DNA of 64,000 nucleotides from Agroathelia rolfsii (Eukaryota > Basidiomycota > Agaricomycetes > Amylocorticiales > Amylocorticiaceae). Within the stretch, counting starts at the first letter, position 1, and every line of letters begins with the position of its first letter. The translations under genes and the position numbers were made by a program. The notes under the pieces are model-generated. The model was given only the letters and a program-made list of their open reading frames with translations, did no database searches and had not been told where the DNA came from. The stretch is from NCBI GenBank assembly GCA_018343915.1, contig JABRWF010000003.1:2232001-2296000 (forward strand), given 5' to 3'. Below, piece after piece: positions 22,792-43,325 of the stretch.

Positions 22792-23271
22792 GTGCCTCCG
22801 AACACTATACCGTACAGCGCTATCAGGGTATACACGATATCTAAGCCATTCGACGACGTGATCAAGGCGGTTTACGACACTGTCATGCCATTCCTCGCTT
22901 CAATGAAAGATGTAGTCGCGCAAACGAAGACGGATGCAGAATTCCGATTATATCCTAAAGAGGCCACCAAGCAGACAAAAAAAAAACCCAAGTGGGATGT
23001 TTCTCTTTTCGGATGTTTCATGGAGTGGTAAGTCAGGATGCAAATCATCAAAGCCTTTTTTTTACTGCTAGTTAATTACCAGGTTCCATCTGTTCAAACC
23101 CTGGTACACAAGTTTGTCATCGGTAATCCGGCTGCGCTAAAGCAGGTGGCTATCACGCGCCCCCTGGGAGTTTGTGCTAATCAGACAACGCGATGAGAGG
23201 ACAGAGATGGCTTTTAATCAGCCCACTACCGCAATAACGGGTTCAAGAAGCCAGTCGAGTTATGGTTGTAA
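22792..23271 (+). pseudogene. DUF302-like gene remnant (copy 4)
   Basis: Exon 1 is largely readable (IRVYTISKPFDDVIKAVYDT, then SMKDVVAQTKTDAEFRLYP) and ends in GAGTG before GTAAGT. Exon 2 keeps the W-FHLFKP junction but has lost bases: the NAPRAHK segment is shortened, the membrane-proximal EAALHAPW part is deleted and shifted, and the final QSSYGCN... reads out of frame until TAA at 23269-23271. It also lacks the usual N-terminus. It is a broken paralogue of the copies at 18329 and 21023. Confidence 0.6.
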
Positions 23272-23535
23272 CAGTCGTAGATGCATTACTAGTACTTCGT
23301 CGTCGATGAGCAACTTCAAGTTGATGAATCTGACCGGAAGCAAACCGACGTCATCATTTTTGTACTGTTGCAAACATCATCATCAAAAATCCAAGTTGCT
23401 CTTTTTTGCTCTTGTCCTCTTCCTTTTTTGCTTTCTGGATTGTAGGCGGCGACGTACGGCGTCTTTTGGATATTGCACATAAACGGGTCATAATCAGCAA
23501 GAGTGAAAGAGCATCCACAACACATAGTAGTCACA

Positions 23536-26359
23536 ATGTCCTCGCCGCCGTCCGACAATATCCCAGTCCGTTCGCCCTCGTCAACAGGGCGCATCTCGCC
23601 CGTCCTTATCCGCAGACGCAGTGCTGACCATGCCGATGGGCCAGAGAACTCGCCTACTCGCCCGCGTCTGTCCCCCACCCTGATACGCTCCTACGACCTT
23701 AATGACGCTGACGTGCGCGAGCGCCAACGCATCATGGACGTCGACATGGCCATGCAATTCTCCCTCGCACGTCGCGAGACTATTACGGTCCATACGTCCT
23801 CACCTACCATACCAATTCCATACGACTCTCCTGCCCACGCTAGCGGTGCCGTCAGTGCGCCCCCAGCTCCACAAGGCGCAATACCATCGCCCTTCGAACA
23901 CCGACAGTCGCGCGTCTCGTTCCCGGAGCTGTCCAGCACTGAACAGCACCAACTCGATCTTGCCCGAGACGGCGCCGTAACGGACACAGAATCTGCTGAC
24001 GGTAGGGACGACGCAACGCTGTTGCAGATGACGAACGATACCCCGCCCGAAGTCAATGAGCCGTCGATCAGCAGGTCAGCGCAGACCCAGCAGCCACAAC
24101 CACAACCACACCAGCAGCAACAACAGCAGCAAAAATCTTCCAGAACGATTCCATTGCGTCACGCCACATCGTCGACTATTATCCTCCCGCCAGCTGATCC
24201 CGAAGGTCTGCCTACGTATCAACAAAACGTTACCAACTTTGATTTCGGGCCGATGGAAGAGTTCGCCACGGCGGAGAAGATCGCCCTGGGGATCGCCTCC
24301 CCTCCTCACACTGCCGGCGCAGGCTCATCCAGCGTTGCTTTCCGCATCGCGGCAGATCGCAACGTCTCCAACGGATTCCCTGAAACCGTCTTCTCGTCTC
24401 CTTCCGCTGAAGAGCCAGGCCCGTCGGATCCAGCAGCAGCAGCCGTACACCGTGCGCGCCAGCGCAAGCTGAGCCAGAGCAATGCACCGCGACGCAAAGG
24501 CATCGGTGGCAAGATGGCCCTGTTCGAGAGCAACAATGCGGCCGATTTCCCTTCCTCCTTCCCCGCGCGCCTTTTCGGCAGCAGCACCGGCGTAGACGCC
24601 CCTTACGGCGACGGCCACGGCGGGGACAACCACGCCACTCTCGTCGGTGGCGCTTCCGTCAGTGGAGGAGGGGGTGGTAGTGGTATCGGTGGTAGTAACA
24701 ACTACTTTACAAGCTCTGGCGTGCCAGGCGGGATCCTCAACACGGGCCATGATCGGCCATACCGGTTCTCGTTCTACTCCAACGCGCTCTCGGCCACGAT
24801 CCATGCGCGCAGCCTGAGTGAGCTGCCTGCCGAGGGCCAAACGTTTGAGCAGCTCTTTGCAGGCGTCAATCCGGATCCGGCCGCGGCTGCGGCGGCAGCA
24901 ATGATGGGAACAACAGGGCTGAAGCCGGGGGAGGAGGAAGGTCCTAGGAGCGTGGCGTACTCCGCGCACACGATGGATACTCATTTTTCAGCTTCAGCGT
25001 CTGGTGGTGGTGCGAGCACTCCCCGACGCAACGGTGGTGGAAGCGGCAATGGAGAAAAATCTGGCAACGGCGGCATACACCACTTTGCGAGTCGGAACCG
25101 CTTGGGCGGCGGTGTCGGGGCCGGGGGTGGCGATTTCGAGAGCAACACGTGGTGGCTGGACGTACAGAGCCCGACGGACGAGGAAATGAGGGTGCTTAGC
25201 AAGGTCTTTAACATCCACCCGCTTACGACCGAGGATATCCAGATGGAGGAGACGCGCGAGAAGATCGAGCTGTTCCGCAACTACTATCTTGTCTGTTTCC
25301 GCGGTTTCGATCAGGACCCATACAGCCCGACATATCTCGAGCCGCTGAACATGTATATTCTTGTATTTAGAGAGGGTACACTCTCGGTACGTGATGTTTG
25401 GATTCTAACATCTTCTATGCACCTACTAAACTCATCCCTTTTTATTTTATTTTTACTTTGTTTCGACCAGTTCCACTTCCGTCCAACCCCGCATCCGCAA
25501 AACGTTCGTCGCCGGATCAAGCAGCTTAAGGACTACATCTCCGTCACCTCTGACTGGATCTCGTACGCGCTCATTGATGACATCACGGACGCGTTCGGGC
25601 CGCTGATCCAGTCGATCGAGTACGAGGTCGACACGATCGACGAACTCGTGCTCATCCTCAAGGAGGCGGAGCAGAGCGACATGTTGCGGCGCATCGGCAC
25701 GTGCCGGAAAAAGGTCATGGGCCTGCTCCGGTTGATGGGTAACAAGGCGGATGTCGTGAAAGGGTTGGCGAAGAGGTGTAATGAAAATTGGAGTGTAGCG
25801 CCTACGAGCGATATTGTGAGCATCCTTTTTTTTTGTTAAAAATGTTTTAGCTAAAATGTGAATTTCTATAGGGTCTATATTTGTCGGATATTCAGGTAAG
25901 CCAAGATCTGTTCAAGCCACTTATGCCCACAAAAAACCAACTTTTTTATTCTACATAGGATCACTTAATCACGATGACCCAAAACTTGAATCACTACGAA
26001 AAAATCTTGTCGCGCTCGCATTCTAACTATCTTGCACAGATCTCGATTGAGATGACGGACGCGAACAACCAGATCAACGATGTGCTCTCGAAGCTGACCG
26101 CGCTCGGTACGGTCCTGATCCCCATGAATCTTGTCACAGGTCTGTGGGGCATGAACGTGCACGTACCGGGCCAGGATGCAGATGTGAGTAACAGACATTT
26201 GGTAAACAAAACCATTCACTTAACTAACGGATATCATGCCTCATCTCTATTTTCCAATGATCACAGGGCTACGCATGGTTCGTCTCCATCATCGCCTGTC
26301 TTGCTGCATTTGCGGTCATCGGCGGGTATCTCACCTATAAGCTTCTCGTTCGGAAGTGA
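23536..26359 (+). CDS. CorA/ALR-type magnesium transporter
   Basis: Long N-terminal disordered region of more than 500 residues (Ser/Gln/Gly-rich, with a Gln run and several Gly runs). The CorA cytoplasmic domain follows: NTWWLDVQSPTDEEMRVLSK, then IHPLTTEDIQMEETREKIEL and FRNYYLVCFRGF. After an intron at about 25388-25470 the helical part reads FHFRPTPHPQNVRRRIKQLK, DWISYALIDDITDAFGP and EVDTIDELVLIL. Small exons (GLYLSDIQ; about 25872-25892) lead to NLVTGLWGMNVHVPGQD, which contains the hallmark GMN at the end of the first membrane helix. The second helix (FVSIIACLAAFAVIGGYLTY) and KLLVRK-stop at 26359 complete the gene. ALR1 (plasma membrane) and MNR2 (vacuole) are the yeast relatives; the sequence does not decide between them. 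Confidence 0.9.
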
Positions 26360-27343
26360 AGGATAGTGCGCTCATCCCTTTATTTCTCCGGCAAAACACG
26401 AGGGACCTTGTATTGGGAAAGAAGAATTGGACAGAGTTTTTTCTTTTTTAGACAACGACACCTCTTGGCCTTCTTATCTTCTTTTTGGTTGTATTTTATG
26501 TACACACACGCTTTTTATCTCCTAGACGTCCTCACAAGGGCACTTTTTTCTTGCTTCATCTCATTATCTGGTTTTCTCGGATCGATTGTCTATATCATTT
26601 ACTCGGCCTTCTCTCTCATACAGATGCCCTCTCTCCCTTTTTTCCCTGATTGACCTTCTCTTCTGCTCAGGCTCATGATTCATATACGTACATCACACGA
26701 CCTATCCATACATCCACAAGTATATACATCACGCCCACGTTATGCCATGAATTCGGATATTTCCCTTTTACTCTTCCTTTCTCTCTTACCTTCATCGACT
26801 AATGTGCAAGTCAATCTCCCCCCTAAACAAATTATACAGTTTTGGTATATCATGCAAATGCGTGCATGAAACGGATGATAATTTCATATATGTCTGTTTA
26901 CAATATTACAGGAAAAGAAAAGAAAAGAAAAAAAAAAAAAACAGGAATTACCGGGGGAGGGGGGGGGGGAAGGGGCACAAGGAATCATACTTATGGAGAC
27001 AAAAAGAAAGGTATGTAAAGAGGGCATGCCGATACAAAGGACAAAGGAAACAAAAACAAGTAGGGTTCCAAGTTATGACCTGTGAGAGTTAAGGGAATTA
27101 AAAGAACAAGAAGGTCACAAGTATAGAAAGGAAGGGATAAGAAGCACCGTGCGCGCACAACTGGAATGGATGGGAATGCATAGGATCAAAACCACTATCC
27201 GTTTACGACCAAGATAGGCAGTCAAAGAATAAAATGAAAAAAATTAGTCAAAAGAAAATAGACAACACCATAAAGAATGAGGGTGGTTGAGTAATGGTTA
27301 TGAAGCTTTCCCTTCGACGCTTTCGTCAGCAAGCTGCAGTAGT
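26360..27343. other. Convergent 3' region between the CorA and KDM5 genes, with low-complexity tracts
   Basis: Both neighbours end here. An A-rich tract (about 26911-26940, AAAAG repeats then a long A run) is followed closely by a G-rich tract (about 26953-26975, including a run of eleven G). No coding exon is supported. Confidence 0.6.
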
Positions 27344-36383
<9,040 letters not shown>

Positions 36384-39300
36384 TTACATCCCTCGAATAC
36401 ACGATAGGGTGTCCTGGACCCAAACAAGAAGATGATAACTGAGAGAATAAGCCATGCCCAGCGTAAGGACAATGTTTTGTGCTCGAGACTGTTTAATCAA
36501 GAAATGCATATGAATTAACGAAGCCGTCGGCAGACAATAACTCAACAACAACAATAAAACCACATACCTATTCTGAGGCATCACCACACCCTGCGTCCAG
36601 GACGCAAAATCAACCAAGACCAAGAACGGTGCGACGTTCACGAAGTTATGGTCACCTTGGAACGGCACAGTCCAGCCAGCGGTCATGAGCGTCCGGACCC
36701 ACACCGCCAGCACGGGAGCCACGAGTGGGAGGAGCCACGTCATGAGGAGCAGAATGTATGCATCGTGTCTCGCGTTATTTTCTGCGATATCGATTTGTGA
36801 TGACGTCGTCACTGTCGTCGAAGATGTTGAGGGTGGAGTCAACACCGATTCCGGCGGCCCGCGTCGCCGCCATGTGCTACTATCTTCATGTTCCTCTTCG
36901 TACTCATCCTGATGTTGTTCCAGTAAAGGTATTGCCACTCCAACCGTTTGACGTCTCCCAGTGTGAGCGACTGGAGATGGTGGAGATTGCAAGGACAAAG
37001 ATGAAGAAGATGCCAATATCCAAGTATGCAAATGGATCATCCAACAACCTAGAAAGGCGACTTGCCAAGGCACGAAGAGGAAAATGACCAAAAATAGTAA
37101 AAGTATTGAAATTAGAGTTCCTCTTCCTCGATGCATTACCGCGATTTCATTTCTACAATGTAGAAGAAAGATCATAAATGCCTTGCCTTTCGGAGCACAA
37201 GGAAGACTGACCTAGATAGAGCTCTGAAAGGTCGGCGTAGAATCCATCTGATTACCACTAATGCTCCATAGATAACGGACACGAGTCCAGTAGCAATTAT
37301 GAGTAACAGAGGGGCCAAGACGAATGCGGGCCAAGAGAACCCGATGCCCAAGTAGTAGCTTTCAGATAGGGGTAGTAGGGGCATAATAAAAGAGGCCATG
37401 ATGATCTTCCAAAGCTTATGAGCACAGAATCGACCCAAGGCATTGGTAACGGTTGGTACACGTCCTATCACAAATGTAGAATCATGAGCATACTTGGACC
37501 GCGCATAGAAGCCTACAAAGATGGCTTGCCTGTTTTCTCCTGCACGCTCCATGCGTCAAACACAAGCAAAACCACAATGCCAATACACCACGTAACTAGC
37601 GTTGTTACATATCGCGAGCCCCAGCGCCCAATGGAACCCCACCAATCAATGGAGATCCGCAAAGCCCTGACATCGCATGCGGAATCCCCCATGGAAAATA
37701 AAGTTAAATTAAGTCCGTGGGCGGGTGAGACTCGTTCTAGAGCTATGAATGGCGCCGAACTATGCGAATGGAGATGGACCGGATGATCGTTGGTTAGTCT
37801 ATGATAATGTAGTTCCGATGGGGAAGATATATGCTGCAATAGCGGTGGTAGAAGGGCATCTAAATAGTCCAAGAACACCTAGTTAGTTCACCAAATCCTC
37901 AAGGGGGTATCATTGGAAGAAGGGAATACCTTGACAAGACGCATCTCTCGACATCTCTGGTGTAAGGCTATACACAAGTAGTGCATTAGACAGGAGTTCG
38001 GGGTACCGAATTTCTACGTGAGGAAGAGGTGCCGGCAACTCCAGTCTCGACTCGCCAAACAGCAAGTCTACATGGTGTCCGTCAGCACACGTTTAGCGCA
38101 TCAGCATGAGTTGGGGAGAAGATGCCCACTCACCGAGAGTCCCAACAGAGCTCTCCACTCTACCTATGTCAGACGGCACAAGCCCACCTGCAACCCACCC
38201 ACGCCCATCACCACCACGCACATCGACTAGAATCCAGGACCGAACATCTTCATCATCACCGTCCGGAATAGATTCCGGCACATTCCCCTTAGCCACAACT
38301 ACCCCCTCCGACTCGTCTGAGCCCTCGTCTGGTACAGGAAACGGCTTACCAGGTACCGGACTCGGCACAAGCTTGAGTATGTCCAACGCAAGTAGAGTAC
38401 ATTCTTCTGGTAAGGGCCTGTTGAGGCGACTTTGACACGCATATATCGATGCGCGGAGTGGAGAAGTATGCTGCGGGCCCACAGTGCCGATACTTCCCTG
38501 GGCGACGTACAAAATGAAACCAGCACCCCTTCCTGCCGCGCTCGCGCTCGGCTCGAATAGGTAACTCACCTCACCAATGGGACGAGACCACTGCATGTTT
38601 TGCCCTGGGGATAGCACACGCCATTCGTCACGATTACTCGGCACGCGGCCATACTCAGTAAAAGAAGAAATGGACGGTGAATCCCTCCCATCCGTCAACC
38701 ACTTGTTCAGAATATCTGTGCGCGCCTCCAACTCTCCTGCGCCTGCAGATCCAACACCGCCCAGCTCGAGCGCCGCACGTGCAACACGCCATCGCACCTG
38801 GTGACACCACACCATCTCCCTATGTCCTACACCAGTCCATGCACCCTCGAGCGCGGACGTAAATATCGTCCGTCTATAAGGCATTTCCAACACTCCTAGA
38901 TCTTCTTCATTGTCATCAACCCAGTCGGGCTCGGGATCCGGTAAGACGCAAGACTCGGATGCGACCAGTTCGTCCGTAGCGCCGCCGCAGATAGATAAGA
39001 TCGGAATGGGTTTGCGCATCAAGACGCGTCGGTTCTCGTGGTATATCTTGTCCACGCGTGCGTCGAACCGCGCTGGGGGCAGTACATGCGGCGTGGACAT
39101 TGTGATCACGGCCGAGATACGGTGGCTCTCGTCAAGAGGGGTGTCGGAGGAAAGGAGTGACGTGGCAACGATGCCGCCCATCGAGTGGCCCAAAACAAGG
39201 ATAGAAGTGTTGGTGGGGTAGAGTGAGAGGATGTACTTGATCGCAGCAGAGGTGTATTTAGTCTGGGACTCAAGTGTGGGACCATGGAATGCGGACAGAT

Positions 39301-39878
39301 CTTCGTTAAATTCAACTGTTTTAATGTAGCGAATTCAAGCACAAATGGGACAATTTTGAGTGTACGGAGGTGAGTGACGACCTCGGAGGACCAAGACATC
39401 GCACATACATACCAGCATAAAAATCCAGTGCTTTCACATGGTGCCGTTCCCTTGCCCAATCCGCCTTGACATATGGAGACGCAAAGTACTGCCTTGTCGC
39501 GCTAGAGGCAATGGAGCGTACTTGGTGCGAAGAGCCAGCATTCCCAGGTATAAACAATACAGGCAGGCCACGAGTCTAGCGACTTGAAATTTGAGCCCCC
39601 CATACGCATATACGCCCCTTGGATTTACAAATAGGCCAAAAGGAAATGAAACTTACGTCTGTGTCTTCCCATCCCACCTCACGATACAACCATAGTGAAT
39701 ACCGTCTCGCCAGGGGCGTCCAAGATGCGTCAAATTTGGATTGCAGGATGTACGAGGGTGACATCCATGACATGCGACATCCTTGCGGGGACAGCGAAGC
39801 AGGTATGTCAATGCTTGACGAATATAGAAGTGCAAGCGCAACGAGAGAAAATGCAGACAAAAGAGAAACAAGATACAT
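36384..39878 (-). CDS. BST1: GPI inositol-deacylase BST1/PGAP1
   Basis: ER membrane lipase that removes the acyl chain from the inositol of GPI anchors, needed for efficient ER exit of GPI proteins. The start is ATG 39878; the frame above it has stop codons. The N-terminus MYLVSLLSAFSLVALALLYS is a membrane anchor, followed by GCRMSWMSPSYILQSKFDAS and RYSLWLYREVGWE, both strongly conserved in BST1. Next come GLPVLFIPGNAGSSHQVRSI and FNEDLSAFHGPTLESQTKY. The lipase motif GHSMGGIVATSLL (catalytic Ser) is at about 39193-39160, then AVITMSTPHVLPPARFD. The C-terminal half (37878-36384) carries several hydrophobic segments, such as VTTLVTWCIGIVVLLVF and ILLLFLVIFLFVPWQVAFL, as in the family. About ten short introns. 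Confidence 0.9.
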
Positions 39879-40315
39879 CAATTGAACATAGCACTTCGGC
39901 GGCACAGGTGCAAATAGGAGCTATCGTCATTGTCCATGTCATTACACAAATGGTAGTCAATAGACAAGGCCACAACAATCAATCACAAGCTAGACTAATC
40001 TGCTTGACAACTGCCACAGCGAATACAAATGCCGTCCGCACGCTCACTCATGAATTTTTCTAGTCATTCGCAAAAAGTAAACCATTATCATTGAATCTTC
40101 CTCACGGACAAATACCTCTACCGGTACCCAGATTATAGGACAGTAAGGGATGTGGGCGATATCAAAAGTGTCGTAAACTGTAAGAATAAAGAAATTGAAA
40201 AGCTTGACCAATATTTGAATTTGATGTGATGATGCGGGGGAGAAAGAATGCCAATGGATGAAATATGTATAAATGCAAAGAGGTATTTGGATTTGCTAAC
40301 AATAAACAAACGCGT
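39879..40315. other. Gap between BST1 and the 14-3-3 gene
   Basis: About 440 bp containing the BST1 promoter and the 14-3-3 3' untranslated region. No gene seen. Confidence 0.5.
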
Positions 40316-41249
40316 TTACTCATCAGCGGCACCAGCGTCGTCCTTGTCATCGGGCTTGTCTGCTGGAAAAAAGGTGAGACACTGGACTTTACAATCATCA
40401 TGAAGATATCTTACCATTATCCTGCATATCCGAAGTCCAGAGAGTCAAATTGTCACGAAGCAGTTGCATGATGAGCGTCGAGTCCTTGTAGCTCTCTTCC
40501 GAGAGAGTATCGAGCTCAGCGATGGCATCATCAAACGCCTGCTTGGCAAGGTGGCAAGCACGGTCTGGGCTGTTGAGGATCTCGTAGTAGAAGACAGAGA
40601 AGTTGAGGGCAAGACCCAAACGAATGGGATGTGTTGGTGGCAACTCAGTGACAGCGACATCGGAGGCGGCCTTGTAGGCCTCTAGTGACTTGTCAGCACT
40701 GTCTTTGCGCTTGTCACCAGTAGCGAACTCGGCAAGGTAACGGTGGTAGTCACCCATCCTATCAAGACACGATCAGCATCAATCGCGTAAAAAGATCACT
40801 TAGGATACTCACATCTTGTGGTAGAAGACCTTGGACTCGCCAGATGCAGCGGAAGGAATGAGGTGCTTGTCGAGCACGTCAAGAATATCCTCGCAGATCT
40901 TGGCAAGCTCGCCCTCGATCTTTTCCCTGTAGCCCTTGATCATCGAGACCTGGGCCTCGTTGCCCTTGGACTCCTCCTTTTGCTCGATCGACGAGACGAT
41001 GCGCCATGAAGCACGGCGAGCACCGATCACGTTTTTGTAGGCAACAGAGAGCAGGTTGCGCTCCTCAACGGTGAGCTCTTGGTCTGAAGAAGCGACACGC
41101 TTCATGTTCTCGACCATCTCTGCGGACGATACGCGTTAGATCACGCGTGGTAACGTGAACGATGGGACGCGTCGATGCTCACCCTCATAGCGCTCAGCTT
41201 GTTCAGCGAGCTTGGCAAGATAGACGGAGTCCTCACGAGATTCAGGCAT
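40316..41249 (-). CDS. 14-3-3 protein (BMH-type)
   Basis: Dimeric adaptor that binds phosphoserine/phosphothreonine motifs. The product begins [20 protein letters not shown] at 41249, then [39 protein letters not shown] (signature 1) and [16 protein letters not shown]. The C-terminal signature lies in [13 protein letters not shown], after [12 protein letters not shown]. Residues of the phosphopeptide groove (Lys in [10 protein letters not shown], Arg and Tyr in the YHRYLAEF segment) are present. The last short exon gives the acidic tail [15 protein letters not shown] and a TAA at 40316-40318. Four exons on the minus strand, no damage. Confidence 0.96.
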
Positions 41250-43325
41250 CTATGAAAAAGATAGACAATGACTAGTCAGAACAGACAGCTCCACTACGCG
41301 TCAACGCGTCGCGAGAGTAATAAATACAACTCACGATGAATGGAGATGGATGAGGTGTAGATTAGAGAGAAGAGCTGGAAGAGATGAGTATCACGGTCAG
41401 CAACGCAGCACACGAGGAGCACACGGGGTGACATGACTGACTTAGGCGGAAGTGGACGGGGAGAGTGTGGTGGTGGAGATGGATGTAGTTGAGGATTAAA
41501 GAGTGAAAGAAATATCCGATAATTATAAGAGGGCTTGGGCAAAGGGTTCGGGTCCAGGGTTGCCACCTGCGCCACACCAAATTCGGCAGGAACCCTTACC
41601 ACACAGCCACCGTTTCGCTTAACCCGCCCCAGGATTTGTTACATCCAGCCTAGACCTGCCGGGTCGTATCTACCACTCTAGCTGTGTTGACCCTCTTTTT
41701 GAACGCAGATAACCAGAAATGCAGCTAATTGATGTAAAACTAGCTATATGACACGATTTTGAACGGCCATGGACCCGTATTGGTGTGAGAGAATTTGAGA
41801 GAAAACCATAGACTCGTGACCTCACGTGAATCCTTCCTGTTTCAGATAGGCCCTGAGAACCCAGGTGAGCCACGCGGCTACGCGGCGAATGCCATCAAAG
41901 ACATTTCTGGCGCGCGCGGGGCCCCTTGACGTTCTCTAAGCCTGTGCTATCCTCCTCGGGTCAGGACGGGTCGTATCATTTTGTATCCATCCATATCCGT
42001 CGAACTGTTGACGTTCACCCAGTGTGCCCTATACCCACGGATCTCGATGCGGATGGCCACACTGTAATCCAGCTGGTGCAGCGCCACTCCCAGCGTCATG
42101 ACGTAGCAGTCGTCTTCTCTGGATACACACTCTTCTTTCAGTTGTCTTGTCTTTCCTGGACGTCAAGACAATCCCTTGGCTGTCATGTTACTAGTTACTA
42201 CGCAACCTCAAGGCCATATTTCCAGGCCCAGACAAGGTTGCTGTGTAGTTATAGAGTATACATGTCTCATTCGCCATCAACATGTCTGAGAGTCACTGCC
42301 ATCTAGGTCGAGACTTATTAGGCATAACTCATTCTCCGTTTTTGGTCCTAGAACAATCAATAAATCAATCTCCTGTGCTTATGTATTGCTAGTGCCTGAT
42401 CTTATCCGGTGTTATAGACACCGATCTTCTCTGCAATTCACTAGACCAAGAGTGGTAGTTACAAGCTATTAAACCAAATCGAATATAAAGTAAAACACAG
42501 AAAGCGCCCACGTCATACCACCCAGTCTTGCAACGATTGATGACAATTGTTTTCTATCCATCGCCTCTTTATTTTTATAGTATGATTGAACGAGTGTGTA
42601 TTGATGCAAAAAGTTATCAAACACTACACATTCTGAGTCTTTGAGGGTATCCATGGACCGTGATGGATGCATCAGTAATGGGGTACTGTTCAACGTGCTA
42701 AGTATGTCTTTGCCAAATGATCGCAAAACATCGGGCCGGTACTTCCATAGACATATGTAAAACTATAACACCAAGGTACTAATGCTCCTATTTCTTTTAT
42801 TGGAACAAAGGTGGCTTCATATGCGGCCTCTTGGGTACTTATGTGCAGTGTAGTTGGCATGGGAATACGATCGACCCGTGATAAACGTGCAAATTGTATA
42901 AATAATCTCAAGACGCCTGCCTGTATTTGTCAAGTCCTTCCAATTCTCCCTTTTACGCTAATACACATCTCAAACCAATTCATATTGAGGTTTGCAATCG
43001 GTTTCAACGTTGAACAAACGTCAAGACGTAACCTGAACAAAGACACTTTGTATAATAAATACCTAAGCATATGTTAAATTATCGTAACCCATGCATGGGC
43101 GCAGAAGTATACTACAATATGCTATTATGATAGTTCAGTAAGACACGTTGAGTCTGAACATAAATAGGTGTTCCTGTTAACCTTGAGTCATCCTCATAAC
43201 TTCCCAAGGGGATATCCTGATTGCCTGCAACATACAAATTTACTGCACTCAGGCGCCTTATCAACTCGGAGGTGCCTTTTCTCCGATAATGTCAAAATGT
43301 GGCAAGTATTCAAGCTGCGGATATA
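41250..43325. other. 14-3-3 promoter region and spacer before the membrane-protein array
   Basis: The 14-3-3 promoter and leader should lie within about 41250-41650. Further on there is no firm gene. Minus-strand frames at 42469-42911 contain a readable stretch (PTFVPIKE-like ATFVPIKEIGALVPWCYSF) that I cannot assign; they may be debris. A plus-strand frame at 41926-42306 has no recognisable motif. Confidence 0.4.

Noticed and set aside
24325..24984. Minus-strand open frame of 219 codons opposite the CorA-type gene
   Set aside because: It lies antisense to a strongly coding, GC-rich exon and its composition (Arg/Ala/Gly-rich) is that of a shadow frame; no motif.
41926..42306. Plus-strand open frame of 126 codons
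   Set aside because: No motif, weak codon bias, and located in a spacer; probably chance.
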